Of a DNA stretch of 9,130 bases, positions 6,603 to 9,130 are shown piece by piece. Made by a program: the position numbers and the translations under genes. The DNA comes from Actinomycetes bacterium (GTDB lineage Bacteria; Actinomycetota; Actinomycetes; Mycobacteriales; Mycobacteriaceae): the NCBI GenBank assembly GCA_023415515.1, contig JAEZKH010000329.1:1-9130 (forward strand). The letters run 5' to 3'. Numbering within the stretch: position 1 is the first letter of the stretch; each line of letters starts with the position of its first letter. The notes under the pieces were generated by a model. It ran no database searches. It worked only from the letters and a program-made list of their open reading frames with translations, and had not been told where the DNA came from.

Positions 6603-6659
6603 TCCGTCGGTCGTCACCGCAGTGACTCCAGGTCCGTCGGTCGTCACCGCAGTGACTCC
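6603..6659. repeat. 27-bp direct duplication with 30-bp period at the adhC 3' end
   Basis: A 27-bp sequence at 6603-6629 recurs without mismatch at 6633-6659, separated by AGG. The inner copy contains the last codons and stop of adhC (Glu-Ser-Leu-Arg-stop); the outer copy repeats them in frame after the stop, as the period is a multiple of three. The sequence therefore reads ESLR-stop-RPTDL-ESLR-stop. The repeat fills most of the 61-bp gap between the convergent DUF3349 and adhC genes and looks like a recent local tandem duplication. Confidence 0.95.
6613..6656. terminator. Paired hairpins between convergent genes, possible bidirectional terminator
   Basis: Each copy of the duplication contains GTCAC-CGCA-GTGAC, a perfect 5-bp stem with a 4-base loop, at 6613-6626 and 6643-6656. 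The hairpins are symmetric, so both strands can fold, which suits the convergent DUF3349 and adhC transcripts. There is no T-run, and the stems are short, so termination is only a possibility; mycobacteria often lack classical U-tract terminators. Confidence 0.35.
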
Positions 6660-7693
6660 GTATCGATCACGAAGCGGTACCGGACATCGCTGCCCATCAC
6701 ACGTTCGTAGGCTTCGTTGATGTATTCCGGTGCGATGATTTCGATTTCGGGCGCCACTGAGTGCTCGGCGCAGAAGTCGAGCATCTCCTGGGTTTCGGCG
6801 ATGCCTCCGATCATCGAACCCGAGATGCTGCGCCGCCCTGATACCAGCGGCGGCGCGGCGATCTCCATCGCGTGCTCGGGCATGCCGACCTGCACCAGCG
6901 TGCCGTCGACGGCGAGCAGACCCAGGTAGGCGTTCAGGTCGAGGTTGGCCGATACCGTGTTGATGATCAGGTCGAACGACCCGGCGAGCTCGGTGAACGT
7001 GTCGGGGTCGCTGGTGGCGTAGTAGTGGTTCGCGCCCAGGCGAAGACCGTCTTCCATCTTCTTCAGGGACTGGCTGAGCACCGACACCTCGGCACCCATC
7101 GCGGCGGCCAGCTTGACGGCCATGTGGCCGAGCCCACCGAGGCCGACGACCGCGACGCGCGATCCTGGTCCGGCGTTCCAGTGACGCAGCGGCGAGTACG
7201 TGGTGATGCCCGCGCACAGCAGGGGAGCGGCCGCCTCGAGCGGCAGGCTCTCGGGGATGCGAAGCACGTAGTTCTCGTCGACGACGATGGCTCCGCTGTA
7301 GCCGCCGTAGGTCTTCTCGCCGTCCCGGCCGACGGCGTCATACGTACCGACCATGCCGGTGCCGGTGCAGTACTGCTCCAGGCCGGCGCCGCAGTTCTCG
7401 CATTCGCGACACGAATCGACGAAGCAGCCGACGCCGACACGGTCACCGACGGCGAACGTGGTGACCTCCGACCCCACCTCGGTTACCACGCCGGCGATCT
7501 CATGGCCGGGTACGACCGGGTAGTCGGGCTGGCCCCATTCGGCCCGCACGGTGTGGATGTCGGAGTGGCAGATGCCGGCGAAGTGAATGTCGAACGCGAC
7601 GTCGTGCGGGCCGACATCGCGACGGGCGATGGTGGTCCTGGTCAACGGCTCGGTGGCGGACGTGGCTGCGTAAGCAGAAACAGCGGTGGTCAT
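6644..7693 (-). CDS. adhC: NADP-dependent zinc alcohol dehydrogenase AdhC
   Basis: This cytosolic enzyme of 349 residues belongs to the zinc medium-chain dehydrogenases of the cinnamyl-alcohol dehydrogenase/YahK type, which interconvert alcohols and aldehydes, usually with NADP(H). The catalytic zinc ligands are C42 (GICHSDIH), H64 with E65 (GHEIAG) and C160 (LLCAGITTYSP). The structural zinc ligands C95, C98, C101 and C109 are all present. The nucleotide-binding loop GLGGLGH lies at 184-190, and VSVLSQSLKK (204-213) after the second strand fits NADP preference. It matches mycobacterial AdhC (Rv3045) and shares that gene's neighbours fecB and an Rv3046c-like gene. ATG 7693 has a strong Shine-Dalgarno site, GGAGAGGG at 7706-7699, five bases away. 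No clear promoter is seen in the 148-bp gap upstream. The 3' end, stop codon included, has been tandemly duplicated. Confidence 0.95.
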   Translation of the reverse strand: MTTAVSAYAATSATEPLTRTTIARRDVGPHDVAFDIHFAGICHSDIHTVRAEWGQPDYPVVPGHEIAGVVTEVGSEVTTFAVGDRVGVGCFVDSCRECENCGAGLEQYCTGTGMVGTYDAVGRDGEKTYGGYSGAIVVDENYVLRIPESLPLEAAAPLLCAGITTYSPLRHWNAGPGSRVAVVGLGGLGHMAVKLAAAMGAEVSVLSQSLKKMEDGLRLGANHYYATSDPDTFTELAGSFDLIINTVSANLDLNAYLGLLAVDGTLVQVGMPEHAMEIAAPPLVSGRRSISGSMIGGIAETQEMLDFCAEHSVAPEIEIIAPEYINEAYERVMGSDVRYRFVIDTESLR

Positions 7694-7698
7694 GAAAT

Positions 7699-7706
7699 CC
7701 CTCTCC
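7699..7706 (-). promoter_or_regulatory. Ribosome binding site of adhC
   Basis: GGAGAGGG read on the minus strand lies five bases before ATG 7693. It is the clearest Shine-Dalgarno sequence in the window and fixes the adhC start. Confidence 0.8.
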
Positions 7707-7841
7707 AGTCCTCATCGATCCTTCTCGGCATGCGTCGATCACACGCTCACAGAAAGAATGGAAGTGCCGCGACGATGCGGCCTACGAGCTCCAACGGAGG
7801 ACCGCACCGCGGTAATCCCCGGCGTCGCTGTGAGGTTGCTC

Positions 7842-8117
7842 CTAAAGTCCTGGTGCCCGGAATGCGCCGTTGAACGAGATGCGCTGGTAGCTCACCACAC
7901 CTGCGATTTGATACGGGTCTCGGTCGATGATGTCCGCGGCGTCTTCTGCGCTGATGTCGGCGGTGACCAACAGGCCGCCCGTCGGCGGATCCTGCCTTCC
8001 TGCCAGAAGGATGCGGCCCGCATCGACCTCGCCCTGCAGCCATTCGAGGTGGGCGGGGCGGGTCTGCTCGATGACCTCGAGCGGTTGCACATACTCCGAC
8101 TTCAGAATGTGGAACAT
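7842..8117 (-). CDS. YciI-like (YCII domain) small protein
   Basis: The 91-residue product resembles the YCII/YciI superfamily, small ferredoxin-like folded proteins that often dimerise and whose roles are mostly unknown. Family-type marks are R20-P21-x-H23 (TRPAHLEWLQGEVDAGRILLAG in outline, with the conserved His at 23), the GGLLV strand (47-51) and D67-P68-Y69 (DRDPYQIAGVV). H23 and the Asp of DPY are the residues usually proposed to be active. It has no signal or membrane segment. The ATG at 8117 lies ten bases after the fecB stop, so it is probably co-transcribed with fecB, though its ribosome site is weak (CACGAG). In the M. tuberculosis locus as I recall it, no such gene stands between fecB and adhC. 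Confidence 0.85.
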   Translation of the reverse strand: MFHILKSEYVQPLEVIEQTRPAHLEWLQGEVDAGRILLAGRQDPPTGGLLVTADISAEDAADIIDRDPYQIAGVVSYQRISFNGAFRAPGL

Positions 8118-8127
8118 CTCGTGGAAT

Positions 8128-9130
8128 CTAGTTGATCGGCGCGTTGATCCAGCGCAGATCCGTCAGTATCCCCCTGGCCGCGACGATGCCCTCACCCGTC
8201 TGCCACACCTCGTTGTTGACCACGTAGACGCGGTTGTCCTTGGTCGCTGACAGCTTTTTCCACGCGTCGCTGTTCATCACCTCGCCCGCGCGGTCCTTCG
8301 CAGCGGAGGAGGCGAACGAGACATACACGATGTCGCCGTCGGCGAGTGCGAAGTCGGCGCCGTTGTCCAGATCTTCTTCGGCGGCACCGACCTCGATATA
8401 GGGCTTGTCGGTGAAGCGTTGTGCCGCAGGCCGATCCACGCCGACGTCGGCGAGCACGCTGCCGGGGAAGCTGGCGGGCCCGAATACCCGAAGCGTCGTG
8501 TCGGTGAGTTGAACGACCGACGCCTGGAAGTGTGCCGCGTCGTTGTCGATACCGGTCCGCTCGGCCGCGGCGGTGAAGTCGCCGATCAGCGAATCGGCCG
8601 CGTCGGCGCGCCAGGTCGCCGCCCCCACGGTGCGCAGGTTGTCCTCCCAGGCGGCACCTGGCGCACCGGTGAACACGGTCGGCGCGATGGCCGACAGTCC
8701 CGGATATGCGTCGGGGGTGAGAGCCTGCGAGCCGAGGATCAGGTCGGGTTTGGCCGCGCGGATCTTCTCCAGGTCCGGGGCGTTGCGGGTGCCCACCGCG
8801 GGCAGGTCGTGCACGACGGTGCCCAGATAGGACGGCTGTGAGTCGGACCCCTCGGGCAGGGCCGCGGCGACGATGCGTGACTGCAGGCCGAGCGCGCACA
8901 ACGCGTCGAGTTGGTCGCCGGAGAGCACCACGATCCGCTGCGGGTCTGTCCGCACCACGGTGCTCCCCGCGGCATGGCGGACCTCGCGATCGCCTCCGCC
9001 GGGATCGGTCGGTGCCGGATCGGCCGGGCAGGACTCGTCCGGCCTGCGCTGATTGCCCAGAACTCCGGCCCCGGCGATCCTCGTGGTGCTGGTGATCACG
9101 GTTGGCTCATCACCCGGGGCGGCGGTGCCG
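8128..9130 (-). CDS. fecB: FecB, iron-siderophore/heme-type periplasmic binding lipoprotein (5' end off the window)
   Basis: This is a class III (FecB/TroA-like) substrate-binding protein matching mycobacterial FecB (Rv3044): QRIVVLSGDQLDALCALGLQ, QPSYLG, PDLILGS, FTDKPYIE and the C-terminal LRWINAPIN are nearly the same as the M. tuberculosis protein as I remember it. FecB is a secreted, lipid-anchored protein linked to binding iron-loaded siderophore or heme, and its loss is reported to weaken the cell envelope. The visible part has about 333 codons. A GTG at 9099 begins ITSTTRIAGAGVLG, but this aligns with an internal part of the known protein and the frame stays open to base 9130 (GTAAPGDEPT precedes it). 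The lipobox Cys and true start are therefore beyond the window. The yciI gene follows after ten bases. No IdeR box can be judged because the promoter is outside. Confidence 0.92.
   Translation of the reverse strand, partial: GTAAPGDEPTVITSTTRIAGAGVLGNQRRPDESCPADPAPTDPGGGDREVRHAAGSTVVRTDPQRIVVLSGDQLDALCALGLQSRIVAAALPEGSDSQPSYLGTVVHDLPAVGTRNAPDLEKIRAAKPDLILGSQALTPDAYPGLSAIAPTVFTGAPGAAWEDNLRTVGAATWRADAADSLIGDFTAAAERTGIDNDAAHFQASVVQLTDTTLRVFGPASFPGSVLADVGVDRPAAQRFTDKPYIEVGAAEEDLDNGADFALADGDIVYVSFASSAAKDRAGEVMNSDAWKKLSATKDNRVYVVNNEVWQTGEGIVAARGILTDLRWINAPIN

Noticed and set aside
7694..7841. Gap between adhC and the YciI-like gene, with the palindrome ACCGCGGT at 7806-7813
   Set aside because: An 8-bp GC palindrome is common at this composition, and no TANNNT element sits at a suitable distance from adhC. 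A promoter must exist if adhC is transcribed alone, but I cannot place it.
8128..9099. GTG 9099 as the start of fecB
   Set aside because: It aligns with an internal Met/Val of the known protein, leaves no signal peptide or lipobox, and the frame remains open to the window edge, so the gene is taken as truncated at the window end.

Overview
The window looks like chromosomal DNA from a mycobacterium, probably a non-tuberculous or rapid-growing species (Mycolicibacterium type). The GC content is very high, and several genes match M. tuberculosis proteins as I remember them: FecB (Rv3044), AdhC (Rv3045) and the DUF3349 protein Rv3046c. Their order and orientation also match that locus, with adhC and the DUF3349 gene convergent. 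The assignment rests on recall, not on a database search.

Left part (1-3341, plus strand). A gene for an unusual regulator made of two complete TetR units in one 405-residue chain (182-1399) is followed by a gene for a Tat-exported FAD-dependent amine-oxidase/phytoene-desaturase-like enzyme (1527-3341). Each has a TANNNT -10 hexamer six bases before its first possible start codon.

Middle (3342-6255). A convergent gap with three perfect 13-bp repeats leads to a minus-strand gene for an RND lipid transporter that closely resembles MmpL3. It keeps both Asp-Tyr proton-relay pairs and ends in a strongly acidic tail. Its conserved N-terminus (FAWWGRTVYRYR) is encoded upstream of the first usable GTG, in a frame with no ATG, GTG or TTG before an in-frame stop.

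Right part (6131-9130). A divergent promoter region precedes the DUF3349 gene (plus), which converges on adhC (minus). The 3' end of adhC, stop codon included, is tandemly duplicated. Upstream on the minus strand lie a YciI-like gene and fecB, whose 5' end runs off the window. fecB and yciI are 10 bp apart and probably co-transcribed; adhC has its own strong Shine-Dalgarno site after a gap of about 150 bp.

Taken together, the conserved fecB-adhC-DUF3349 block is flanked by an accessory set (TetR-TetR regulator, exported oxidoreductase, MmpL3-like transporter). This could handle a lipid or isoprenoid at the cell envelope, but that link is inference from gene proximity. I see no tRNA, rRNA, CRISPR array, insertion sequence or phage gene.
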